Origin: CAMTVQ01 sp947085255
Lineage (GTDB): Bacteria > Bacteroidota > Bacteroidia > Sphingobacteriales > Sphingobacteriaceae
Length of the DNA: 64,000 nucleotides
Assembly (NCBI GenBank): GCA_947085255.1
Contig: CAMTVQ010000001.1
Span: 248,001 to 312,000, forward strand
Reading direction: 5' to 3'
A program made the position numbers and the translations under genes. Under the pieces are notes generated by a model, which was not told the DNA's origin, did not search any database, and saw only the letters and a list, made by a program, of their open reading frames with translations. How positions within the stretch are numbered: position 1 is the stretch's first letter; every line of letters starts with the position of its first letter. Of this stretch, positions 41,469 to 49,298 are shown piece by piece.

Positions 41469-42050
41469 ATGATTAGAATCCTTTTAGTAATTTTCTGTAT
41501 CTTTATCTTCTATCTTGCTTGCAAGAAACCTTCTTGCGATGATAAAATAAAAGATGGTTTGGTACTATCTCAGTTTCAAATGGAGTTTCTTAAGACTGAT
41601 CAAAAAACTAGAGAATTTAAAGCTTCAACTGTAGATGAGTTTGGCTTTGTAAACCCTTATGATACATTAAATATTGAATATCGTTGGGATACTTCTAGTG
41701 GCGTGATGATGAATTTTAGTAATTGTGGTGGTACCCGAATACATAATGGGAAGTTGAATTTTTATAGCGATGAGGAGTCATATTTGCAGAACTATGGACA
41801 GCCCCAAAGACTCTATTCATCTATTTTTTTGACTAATGAGAGGATAACAAGCGAAGAACAAATAGGGGAAAAGTATATCCCTCAATTTTTTAGGTTACTG
41901 GATGATTCGGTTAGTGTATTAGGGAAGAAGTATTACAAGGTGTATTATCAATCAAATAATGAATTTACTCAAGGTGAACTTTGGTTTGTAAAGGGAATCG
42001 GATTGATTAGTTTGAAAGAAGATAATAATCTTTATGAGTTAATGCCATGA
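41469..42050 (+). CDS. Lipoprotein of unknown function (paralogue 1)
   Basis: A 193-residue lipoprotein. The signal peptide ends in FYLAC (Cys19), followed by KKPSCDD. I do not recognise a family. The C-terminal part (SVSVLGKKYYKVYYQ...ELWFVKGIGLISL) resembles that of the next gene (NVLGRLYKDVYAY...AWYAKGFGFIRI). The two overlap in an ATGA (4 bases) and are translationally coupled. Probably they form a duplicated pair of surface or periplasmic proteins. Confidence 0.65.
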   Translation: MIRILLVIFCIFIFYLACKKPSCDDKIKDGLVLSQFQMEFLKTDQKTREFKASTVDEFGFVNPYDTLNIEYRWDTSSGVMMNFSNCGGTRIHNGKLNFYSDEESYLQNYGQPQRLYSSIFLTNERITSEEQIGEKYIPQFFRLLDDSVSVLGKKYYKVYYQSNNEFTQGELWFVKGIGLISLKEDNNLYELMP

Positions 42051-42565
42051 GGAACCTAATTTTTGTTTTAGTGCTTGTAGTCGTTTCAACTAGTTTGGGA
42101 TGTGAGTATTGTCAACACACTGGTGGTGAAAAAAAGCGACTTACTGTAAAGCAACGTTCTTGGATAAATCTATCAGATAGCACACAACATTTTTTATACA
42201 GTAAAATGAAAGACGGGGAGTTTGTGCCAACAGATACGTTTGATGTATTGGTGCGATTTATTCGTGATACATTAAAGCAGTATGCAGAATGTTATTATGG
42301 GGAAAATGAAGAAGTGAAAGCTGGATTTAAAGTATATAAAGTAGATAGTACTATAGGAATCTATTACTTTAAGCAATCAACTGAATATTCGGGGGCTCTT
42401 ATTTTTGATTCATTACAACTAGATACATTAAATGTGTTGGGGAGATTGTATAAAGATGTTTATGCTTATGAATATGGCTATAAATGCAATGCTTGGTATG
42501 CAAAAGGTTTTGGATTTATTAGAATACACTATCCCGACAAACAATATCAACTAATTCCAGAATAA
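42047..42565 (+). CDS. Lipoprotein of unknown function (paralogue 2)
   Basis: A 172-residue lipoprotein with signal MRNLIFVLVLVVVSTSLGC and Cys19, then EYCQHTGG. It resembles the preceding gene in length and in its conserved C-terminal motif (VLGxLYKxVYAYEY, then WYAKGFGFIR and a terminal QLIPE versus ELMP). Probably duplicated and co-expressed. No function is recognised. After it, 280 bases carry no gene but contain an inverted pair of REP-like palindromes. Confidence 0.65.
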   Translation: MRNLIFVLVLVVVSTSLGCEYCQHTGGEKKRLTVKQRSWINLSDSTQHFLYSKMKDGEFVPTDTFDVLVRFIRDTLKQYAECYYGENEEVKAGFKVYKVDSTIGIYYFKQSTEYSGALIFDSLQLDTLNVLGRLYKDVYAYEYGYKCNAWYAKGFGFIRIHYPDKQYQLIPE

Positions 42566-42654
42566 AGACGTCTAGTATTTATTGTCAGGCTTATAGGGTG
42601 TTATTTAGTTATTTGTGAACTACTTGCAGTTTCGTTTTCCATTTGCTCTCATTG

Positions 42655-42679
42655 CTGCCGCAAGCGTCTCGCTTGTGGT
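42655..42679. repeat. REP-like palindrome, arm 1 of an inverted pair
   Basis: The 25 bases (core CCGCAAGCGTCTCGCTTGTGG) form a palindrome by themselves (CAAGCG/CGCTTG). Their reverse complement matches 42775-42799 at 24 of 25 bases. Confidence 0.9.
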
Positions 42680-42774
42680 TTTAAAACTATAGCAAAGCAT
42701 AATAACACCTACCCACTGCATTATTCAATCTATTGCTTCTGCCTAATTAGGCAAAAATAATACTATTAGAGAAT

Positions 42775-42799
42775 ACCACAAGCGGGACGCTTGCGGCAG
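42775..42799. repeat. REP-like palindrome, arm 2 of an inverted pair
   Basis: The core is CCACAAGCGGGACGCTTGCGG. The two arms enclose 95 AT-rich bases (42680-42774), which include AATTAG and GCCTAATTAGGC palindromes. Two BIME-like oppositely oriented REP units are the simplest reading. Confidence 0.9.
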
Positions 42800-42845
42800 T
42801 GGAATTTTGTGTTGGTAGCAAGTTAAACGGAAGCAGGAAAAGTAT

Positions 42846-43367
42846 TTACCGTTGGAAATTATTTTTAACAGCTCTCCTGATATAGGTCCACAAGAGCAGG
42901 TGCTTCTTAGTTTGAAAGAAGTAATTGATCAATTCGAGCACAATAAATCCAATTAGAATAGCTAGCGTATCTTGCAACCATTCTGGGATCTCGTTTACTA
43001 CAATGCGTTTTCTGCCAGCTAAGCCAAAAAGATTTTTAAAGCTTTTTTTCTCCAAAACTGTATGAGAAAAGGTGCTTACCACCCACATACCCACAATAAA
43101 ACCAACGAGGTTACCCATCGCTTGTTTAAGAATAAAGTCCTTAATAGTTGAAAAGGTAATTTTTTGACGAAAAGCAGAGGGTGTTTGCCCTGTAAAAGCA
43201 GCTTTATGTACGCTACCTGATTGTTCCCAGAGCTCTTTTACTTTATAGAAATATGCTTTATTATCTTCACTTTCATTAAGCCAATTTAAGAATAATTCGG
43301 TATCTTCTTTGGATTCCTCTCCTGCCAAATGCTTGGATAGAAGTTCCCATATTTTAGGGTCTTGCAT
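42846..43367 (-). CDS. FecR-N-terminus-like anti-sigma-type protein with membrane helices
   Basis: A 173-residue protein. The first about 60 residues (WELLSKHLAGEESKEDTELFLNWLNESEDNKAYFYKVKELW) match the sigma-binding N-terminal segment of FecR-type anti-sigma factors. After about residue 80 there are two hydrophobic segments (GNLVGFIVGMWVVSTF and TLAILIGFIVLELINYFF) and a basic C-terminus. The usual FecR periplasmic domain is absent, and no sigma-factor gene is adjacent. Its role is unknown; it may bind a distant ECF sigma factor. Confidence 0.6.
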   Translation of the reverse strand: MQDPKIWELLSKHLAGEESKEDTELFLNWLNESEDNKAYFYKVKELWEQSGSVHKAAFTGQTPSAFRQKITFSTIKDFILKQAMGNLVGFIVGMWVVSTFSHTVLEKKSFKNLFGLAGRKRIVVNEIPEWLQDTLAILIGFIVLELINYFFQTKKHLLLWTYIRRAVKNNFQR

Positions 43368-43434
43368 AGGTAATTATTCTGTTTAAATGGGTGCCTTTTT
43401 ATTATAACACTCAATCTAAATAAAATAACTGACT

Positions 43435-44340
43435 TTAGAACAACAAACCCTGCTCTTTACCTATTAATTGAGGGCCACGCAACGTAAGTTTACATGCACT
43501 GTTTAGTTCTTTTACAAAATAATCAACTGCTTCTGGAGAGTACAATTCGTCATGCTGATGCATAAAGAAGTATGCATTTTCAAGTCCACTCTCGCTCCAT
43601 TCCTTTAAACGAATTACCCAATCGTTCATGCGTGTATAGTCGCTGGGGTGTAATCCGTTGCCTACAAAACGAATAAATGCTTTTGGGGTGGTGAGGCGCA
43701 TGTGTACACAATCTCTTTTGCCAGCGGCATCGGTTATTAATAAACCTACTTTTAATTGGGTTAGTTCTTCGTAAAACGTTTCCAAGGCAGCTGTTTCTTT
43801 AAAAAAATCAGGGTGACGTAGTTCTAAATATACCTGTTCGCGTTCGGGTAATGCGGCTAAATAACGCAGAATGGTGTCGCTGCTTTTGGAGCCAAAATTT
43901 TCGTTGAGTTGTAAAAAATAGCCCCCTATTTTATGCTCTATAGGTTGTAAGGATTCGAAAAACTGCCGCGTTTCGGCTTCCGCATCTTGTAATCGTTTCC
44001 AATGACTAATACTTTGATGAAATTTTGGAAAGAACCGAAAATAGGTGGGCGTATCTTCATCCCACTTTTGCAGGGCATCTGCTGTAAAACGAGAATAATG
44101 CGTGGCATTCAGTTCTATTGCGCTAAACTGCTTGGCATATGCCGCTAAGTAATCCTTGTTTTTTGTGCCTTTTGGGTATAATTTACCCACCCAGTCGGGT
44201 CTGCCCCATTTGGCGCAACCAATTACCCAATCGGTGGGTGTATTGGGTGGGGTTTGTTGAAGGATACGCGAAGTTTGTCGATGATCGGGTGGCAAACTAA
44301 AATCTAATCCATCTACGGTGGGCAAACGTCCAAATTCCAT
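43435..44340 (-). CDS. DUF72 domain protein (YecE-like)
   Basis: A 301-residue TIM-barrel-like protein of the DUF72 family. WVIGCAKWGRPDWVGKLYPKGTKNKDYLAAYAKQFSAIELNATHY is the N-terminal signature; later motifs include YFRFFPKFHQSI, FLQLNENFG and VYLELRHPDFF. Function is unknown, with family members proposed in nucleic-acid or metal-related roles. It lies 1 base downstream of dinB on the same strand, so they share a transcript. Confidence 0.85.
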   Translation of the reverse strand: MEFGRLPTVDGLDFSLPPDHRQTSRILQQTPPNTPTDWVIGCAKWGRPDWVGKLYPKGTKNKDYLAAYAKQFSAIELNATHYSRFTADALQKWDEDTPTYFRFFPKFHQSISHWKRLQDAEAETRQFFESLQPIEHKIGGYFLQLNENFGSKSSDTILRYLAALPEREQVYLELRHPDFFKETAALETFYEELTQLKVGLLITDAAGKRDCVHMRLTTPKAFIRFVGNGLHPSDYTRMNDWVIRLKEWSESGLENAYFFMHQHDELYSPEAVDYFVKELNSACKLTLRGPQLIGKEQGLLF

Positions 44341-44341
44341 A

Positions 44342-45496
44342 TTACCTAAAATTTACTTTAGAATCTGCCAAAGCTATTACCTTCCAACCGTAGCGGTTGC
44401 GTAGTTTATCTACGGATTGATGCAGTTTGTTATCCCTTTCGGCATTCATAAATAAATCGGGTTGAGCATTGCCGTGGGTAAGCCCGCTTAAACGTACGCC
44501 TATTAATCTCACTTTGCAATGAGGGCTATACAGTGCATGAAACAAGCGCTTTATCACATCAATAATAGTTTGATCGTTATTGGTAAGTAGAATGTGCAAT
44601 TGCTGTGTTTTAGTTACAAAATCGTGATACCTTATTTTTATTGTAACACAGTTACACAAAAAATCTTGCTTGCGTATGCGGTAACAGAGTTTTTCTGCCA
44701 TGCCTTTCATTATGGAAAGCAGTAATTCCCCGTTTTCGGAAATATCGTGTTCAAAAGTGGTTTCGGTAGAAATAGATTTAGGGTCGCGGTAAGGAGTTAC
44801 CGAAGTATGGTAAATGCCATTGGCTTTGAGCCACAGCGCCTCCCCATTTTTACCCAATAGTTTTAGCAGTGTTTGGCGGGGTATAGCTGCCAATTCTCCA
44901 ATAGTCTTTACACCTCTTTTAGTCAAAAAATCACCCATTGCCTCGCCGGCCATTGGTATTTTGCCTATGGGCAATGGTGCTAAAAATGCGCGCTCCTCCC
45001 CTTCTTTAATCCACAACTCGCCACTGGGTTTGGCTTGTCCTGTACCAATTTTGGCCGTTGTTTTGGTATTTGCCAATGCCATAGATATAGGCAATTGGGT
45101 TTGCTGTAATATGGTTTGGCGCAATTGTTGGGCTACTTTCCAGGCGCCAATGTATTTTTCCATACCCGTTAAGTCGCAATAAAACTCATCTACCGATGCT
45201 TTTTCGAATACAGGAACGTGTGCTTTAATAATTTGGGTAACCTTTGCCGAGTACTCGCTATACGCATCCATATCACAGGGAACAAAGAGCGCATCGGGAC
45301 ATAAACTTTTGGCCTTATATATAGGCATACCTGCATGTACGCCAAACTTGCGTGCCTCGTAGCTACAAGATGCTACCACCGAACGCTCAGAATAACCACC
45401 TACCAATATGGGTTTTCCGTTTAGCGAGGGGTCTTTCAACCGCTCTACCGAAACGAAAAAGGTATCTAAATCAAGATGTAAGATGGCGGTATTCAT
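44342..45496 (-). CDS. dinB: DNA polymerase IV
   Basis: This Y-family translesion polymerase has 384 residues. Catalytic acidic residues are Asp9 in LHLDLDTFF and Asp103-Glu104 in SVDEFYCDL. The remainder has the expected little-finger domain (LIGVRLSGL). The frame is open to 45547 from a GTG, but ATG at 45496 gives the conserved MNTAILHLDLD start. The DUF72 gene follows. No SOS box was recognised; Bacteroidota LexA sites differ from E. coli. Confidence 0.95.
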   Translation of the reverse strand: MNTAILHLDLDTFFVSVERLKDPSLNGKPILVGGYSERSVVASCSYEARKFGVHAGMPIYKAKSLCPDALFVPCDMDAYSEYSAKVTQIIKAHVPVFEKASVDEFYCDLTGMEKYIGAWKVAQQLRQTILQQTQLPISMALANTKTTAKIGTGQAKPSGELWIKEGEERAFLAPLPIGKIPMAGEAMGDFLTKRGVKTIGELAAIPRQTLLKLLGKNGEALWLKANGIYHTSVTPYRDPKSISTETTFEHDISENGELLLSIMKGMAEKLCYRIRKQDFLCNCVTIKIRYHDFVTKTQQLHILLTNNDQTIIDVIKRLFHALYSPHCKVRLIGVRLSGLTHGNAQPDLFMNAERDNKLHQSVDKLRNRYGWKVIALADSKVNFR

Positions 45497-45599
45497 TGGC
45501 GCATTTGAAAAAGCAAAATAAGCATATTGCTGCAATATACTATTCACTTTCGTTCAAAAATATCTACTTATATATAGGTTACGTACTCATTATTTTTTC

Positions 45600-45607
45600 T
45601 ACTTTTG
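45600..45607 (+). promoter_or_regulatory. -7 promoter box for pyrG
   Basis: TACTTTTG matches TAnnTTTG and lies 113 bases upstream of the pyrG ATG. It would give a leader of about 110 bases that contains a long stem-loop. Confidence 0.5.
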
Positions 45608-45621
45608 AACCCCGTAACAAC

Positions 45622-45709
45622 TTTGCATTTACAGGTTACAATTGATTATTTATCGTTTTTATAATCAGCAATTTATTAAACATGTTACCTGTAAATCAGC
45701 AATTGCAAA
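45622..45709 (+). promoter_or_regulatory. Extended stem-loop in the pyrG leader
   Basis: TTTGCA (45622-45627) and TTTACAGGTTACA (45628-45640) face TGTTACCTGTAAA (45683-45695; one mismatch) and TGCAAA (45704-45709). A smaller GATTAT/ATAATC stem (45644-45649, 45661-45666) is inside. No terminator T-run is next to the fold. Such a structure may control CTP-dependent expression, but this is inferred. Confidence 0.5.
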
Positions 45710-45719
45710 CTAAAAAATT

Positions 45720-47351
45720 ATGACCAAATATATATTTGTTACGGGAGGCGTAACCTCTTCATTAGGTAAGGGAATTATCTCTGCGTCGTTAGCTAAACTT
45801 TTACAGGCAAGGGGCTATACCGTTACCATACAAAAATTCGACCCTTATATAAACGTAGATCCAGGCACGCTAAACCCTTATGAGCATGGCGAATGTTATG
45901 TAACCGAAGATGGTGCCGAAACGGATTTAGATTTAGGACATTATGAACGTTTTTTGAATGTGCCTACTTCGCAAGCCAACAACGTTACTACTGGTCGTAT
46001 TTACCAAAATGTAATTAATAATGAGCGCGATGGTGCTTATTTGGGCAAAACTGTACAGGTAATTCCGCATATTACCGATGAGATAAAACGTAACATAAAA
46101 CTACTGGGTGAAACAGGTAAATATGATATTGTAATTACCGAATTAGGTGGTACTGTTGGCGATATTGAGTCGTTGCCTTTTATAGAGGCAGTACGCCAGT
46201 TTAAATGGGAAGTGGGTGGCAACAACGCCATGGTGATACATCTTACTTTAGTGCCTTATTTGGCTGCTGCTGGTGAGTTAAAAACCAAACCAACCCAACA
46301 CTCGGTAAAAATGCTTTTAGAATCGGGGTTGCAACCTGATATATTGGTGTGTCGCACGGAGCGTCATCTTACGCCAGATATTCGCAAAAAACTAGCTTTG
46401 TTTTGTAACGTAAATGCCAATGCAGTAATCGAATCAATCGATGCTTCTACCATTTACGATGTGCCTTTGTTGATGCTAAAAGAGCAGTTAGACAAGGTAG
46501 TGTTGAGCAAATTTAAAATGTCCCTAAAAAATGAACCCCATTTAGAAAAATGGAAAGAGTTTTTGGGTAAATTAAAAAACCCTACATCGGAAGTAAATAT
46601 AGGTGTGGTAGGTAAATACGTAGAATTGCCAGATGCCTATAAATCTATATCAGAAGCATTTATACATGCAGGTTCGTTAAACGAGTGCAAAGTAAATGTA
46701 CAGTATATTCACTCTGAATACATTACAGAAGCTAATGTAAAAGAAAAATTAGGAGCATTGGATGGTGTATTAGTAGCTCCTGGATTTGGCAGCAGAGGTA
46801 TTGAAGGTAAAATTACCGCCATTAAGTACGTACGCGAAAATGATATTCCGTTTTTGGGCATTTGCTTGGGTATGCAATGTGCTGTAATTGAGTTTGGACG
46901 CAATGTATTAGGTTTTAAGGATGCTAATTCTACCGAAATGGATGATAAATCGAAGCATCCGGTAATCAGTATGATGGAAGACCAAAAGAAAGTTACCCAA
47001 AAAGGAGGCACTATGCGTTTAGGGGCCTACCCTTGCGAAATTAAAAAAGGCACAAAGGCAGCGGCTGTTTATAATAAATCAAAAATATCGGAGCGCCACC
47101 GTCATCGTTACGAGTTTAATAATAAGTTTTTAGACGAGTATAATACTGCTGGCATGATTACTTCAGGCATAAACCCTGATAATGGCTTGGTGGAAATTAT
47201 TGAACTAAAAAATCATCCGTGGTTTGTTGCTGGGCAGTTTCACCCCGAATTAAAAAGCACGGTGGATAATCCGCATCCATTATTTGTGAAATTTGTACAG
47301 GCGGCAATTGATAGAAAAGATTTAGTACAAGATAAAAAGAAGATTAAGTAA
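45720..47351 (+). CDS. pyrG: CTP synthase
   Basis: PyrG makes CTP from UTP with glutamine. The synthetase domain starts MTKYIFVTGGVTSSLGKGIISASLAKLLQARG, with the P-loop-like GGVTSSLGKG, and includes DPYINVDPGTLNPYEHGE. The C-terminal glutamine amidotransferase has the nucleophile Cys in GICLGMQCAV and His-Glu in QFHPELKS. Its 543 residues are normal. yidC starts 6 bases later. The leader has an unusual inverted repeat. Confidence 0.97.
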   Translation: MTKYIFVTGGVTSSLGKGIISASLAKLLQARGYTVTIQKFDPYINVDPGTLNPYEHGECYVTEDGAETDLDLGHYERFLNVPTSQANNVTTGRIYQNVINNERDGAYLGKTVQVIPHITDEIKRNIKLLGETGKYDIVITELGGTVGDIESLPFIEAVRQFKWEVGGNNAMVIHLTLVPYLAAAGELKTKPTQHSVKMLLESGLQPDILVCRTERHLTPDIRKKLALFCNVNANAVIESIDASTIYDVPLLMLKEQLDKVVLSKFKMSLKNEPHLEKWKEFLGKLKNPTSEVNIGVVGKYVELPDAYKSISEAFIHAGSLNECKVNVQYIHSEYITEANVKEKLGALDGVLVAPGFGSRGIEGKITAIKYVRENDIPFLGICLGMQCAVIEFGRNVLGFKDANSTEMDDKSKHPVISMMEDQKKVTQKGGTMRLGAYPCEIKKGTKAAAVYNKSKISERHRHRYEFNNKFLDEYNTAGMITSGINPDNGLVEIIELKNHPWFVAGQFHPELKSTVDNPHPLFVKFVQAAIDRKDLVQDKKKIK

Positions 47352-47357
47352 GTTATA

Positions 47358-49208
47358 ATGGATAGAAATAGTTTAACAGGGCTTTTATTAATTGGAGCCA
47401 TCGTTATTGGGTTTAGCTTTTGGATGAGCCCATCGCAAAACGAAATTAAAGAATTGCAACGCAAGCAAGATTCTGTAGCTACCGTAAAAAAGCAGTTGCC
47501 AGATACTACTGCTGGTGCATTAACCACAGCCAATTCGAATGAAGCAATAGCTGATGATGCCCTTGATACGGTTGCCAATACAGGTCCTTTTGCAGGAGCC
47601 TCAACTGGTGAAAACCAGTTTTTTACCATCGAAAACCAATTGATAAAAGCCACATTAAGTACACGTGGTGGACGTATTTATTCGGTTGAAATAAAAGGGC
47701 AAAAAACATGGGACGGCAAACCATTGGTATTATTTAATGGAGATAAGAACGAATTTGGCATCAACTTTTTTGCCGAAAACAAGAGTATCAGTACCAACGA
47801 CTTGTATTTTACCCCAATGGGCGAGTCGTTTGTGGTAGATGGCCCGCTTACGAAGTCGTTTACCATGCGTTTGAAATATGATGAATTTCAGTATATAGAT
47901 TATGTGTACACGCTGAGTGAACAAACACATTTGCTTGATTTTGATATTAAAACAACTGGTTTACAAGGAGTAATTAACAAAAACGTTAGCTATTTCGACT
48001 TACAGTGGAAAAGTAACTTGTTGCAGTTGGAGAAGGATGTTAAAATTGAACGTCAGTACAGCACGGTTTACTATAAATATACGCAAGATGCAGAGGTAGA
48101 TTACATGAACCCAGCTAAAGATGAGGAAGAAAAACTCACTACCGCATTACAGTGGGTGGCATTTAAACAGCATTTCTTTTCGTCGGTATTAATTGCAAAA
48201 GACAAATTTGATGACGGAACAATCAATAAAGCAACCGACCTTTCGGCGCCACAGGTAACCACAACAGGGGCGCATCTCACCATTCCGTACAACCATAATA
48301 CCAACGAATCATTTGGTATGCAGTTTTACTTTGGGCCTAACCATTTTCAAACACTTAAAGCCTACAACTTAGATTTAGAGCGTTTGGTAAACTTAGGTTG
48401 GGGGCCACTAAAGTGGATTAACCGTTGGGCGGTAATTCCAGTATTCAACTTTTTAGATGATTTTAATTTAAACTACGGTATCATCATTCTTATCCTCACG
48501 ATACTTTTGAAGATATTATTGTTCCCACTTACGTACAGTTCTTACCTGTCTACCTCCAAAATGCGCATTCTTAAGCCAGAGATGGATGAAATTAAAGAGA
48601 AGATTGGCGAAAGTGACCCAGGTAAGTTGCAACAAGAATACATGAAGCTCTATAAAAAGGCTGGCGTAAATCCATTAGGAGGCTGCTTGCCCTTATTATT
48701 ACAAATGCCTATTTTGTTTGCATTCTTCTTCTTCTTCCCTACCTCCTTTGAATTGCGGCAACAAGCCTTCTTATGGGCACCCGATTTATCAACCTATGAT
48801 TCTATTTGGGATTTTGGTAAACTGCCTATCATCGATACTATTTATGGTGATCACGTAAGTTTGTTTTGTTTGTTAATGACGGCTTCTACCCTGTTATACA
48901 CCAGTTTGAACAATCAAATTTCGGGTGCTACGGGGCAAATGAAATGGATGGGATATTTAATGCCTATCGTATTCTTAGGTGTATTAAATAGCAACTCATC
49001 AGGTTTAACTTATTATTACTTTTGTGCCAACATGATTACGTTTGCGCAACAGTGGTTGATTCGTAGAACAGTAAACGAAGCGGCTTTGCACAAGCAAATT
49101 CAGGACAATAAGAAAAAACCACAGGTAGAGAAAAAGTCCAGTTTTCAACAGAAATTGGAAGATATGGCTAAAGCTAGAGGCTACAAAGCACCTACCAAAA
49201 AGAAATAG
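47358..49208 (+). CDS. yidC: Membrane protein insertase YidC
   Basis: YidC inserts and folds inner-membrane proteins, with or without Sec. The 616-residue protein has an N-terminal helix (MDRNSLTGLLLIGAIVIGFSFWM) and a large periplasmic domain (about 80-345). The five-helix Oxa1 core starts near GIIILILTILLKILLFPLTYSSYLSTSKMR and continues with NPLGGCLPLLLQMPILFAFFFFFP. A basic tail ends APTKKK. It is the usual neighbour of pyrG in Bacteroidota. Confidence 0.97.
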   Translation: MDRNSLTGLLLIGAIVIGFSFWMSPSQNEIKELQRKQDSVATVKKQLPDTTAGALTTANSNEAIADDALDTVANTGPFAGASTGENQFFTIENQLIKATLSTRGGRIYSVEIKGQKTWDGKPLVLFNGDKNEFGINFFAENKSISTNDLYFTPMGESFVVDGPLTKSFTMRLKYDEFQYIDYVYTLSEQTHLLDFDIKTTGLQGVINKNVSYFDLQWKSNLLQLEKDVKIERQYSTVYYKYTQDAEVDYMNPAKDEEEKLTTALQWVAFKQHFFSSVLIAKDKFDDGTINKATDLSAPQVTTTGAHLTIPYNHNTNESFGMQFYFGPNHFQTLKAYNLDLERLVNLGWGPLKWINRWAVIPVFNFLDDFNLNYGIIILILTILLKILLFPLTYSSYLSTSKMRILKPEMDEIKEKIGESDPGKLQQEYMKLYKKAGVNPLGGCLPLLLQMPILFAFFFFFPTSFELRQQAFLWAPDLSTYDSIWDFGKLPIIDTIYGDHVSLFCLLMTASTLLYTSLNNQISGATGQMKWMGYLMPIVFLGVLNSNSSGLTYYYFCANMITFAQQWLIRRTVNEAALHKQIQDNKKKPQVEKKSSFQQKLEDMAKARGYKAPTKKK

Positions 49209-49229
49209 GCAACAAATCTATTCTATACA

Positions 49230-49267
49230 AAAAAACCGTACGCATTTTTCGCATACGGTTTTTTTAT
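49230..49267 (+). terminator. Terminator after pyrG-yidC
   Basis: ACCGTA/TACGGT stem, extended by GC pairs after a mismatch, sits between an A-run (49230-49236) and a T-run (about 49260-49267). Confidence 0.88.
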
Positions 49268-49298
49268 TTTATTTTTATCAAAATCAAATCAATAGTAC

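Noticed and set aside
42080..42130. Zinc-finger-like CEYCQHTGG motif in paralogue 2
   Set aside because: The first Cys is the lipidation residue, and the second Cys is not paired with another metal-binding pair.
45497..45547. N-terminal extension of DNA polymerase IV from GTG
   Set aside because: The conserved LHLDLDTFF start is given by ATG 45496; the extension is not family-like.
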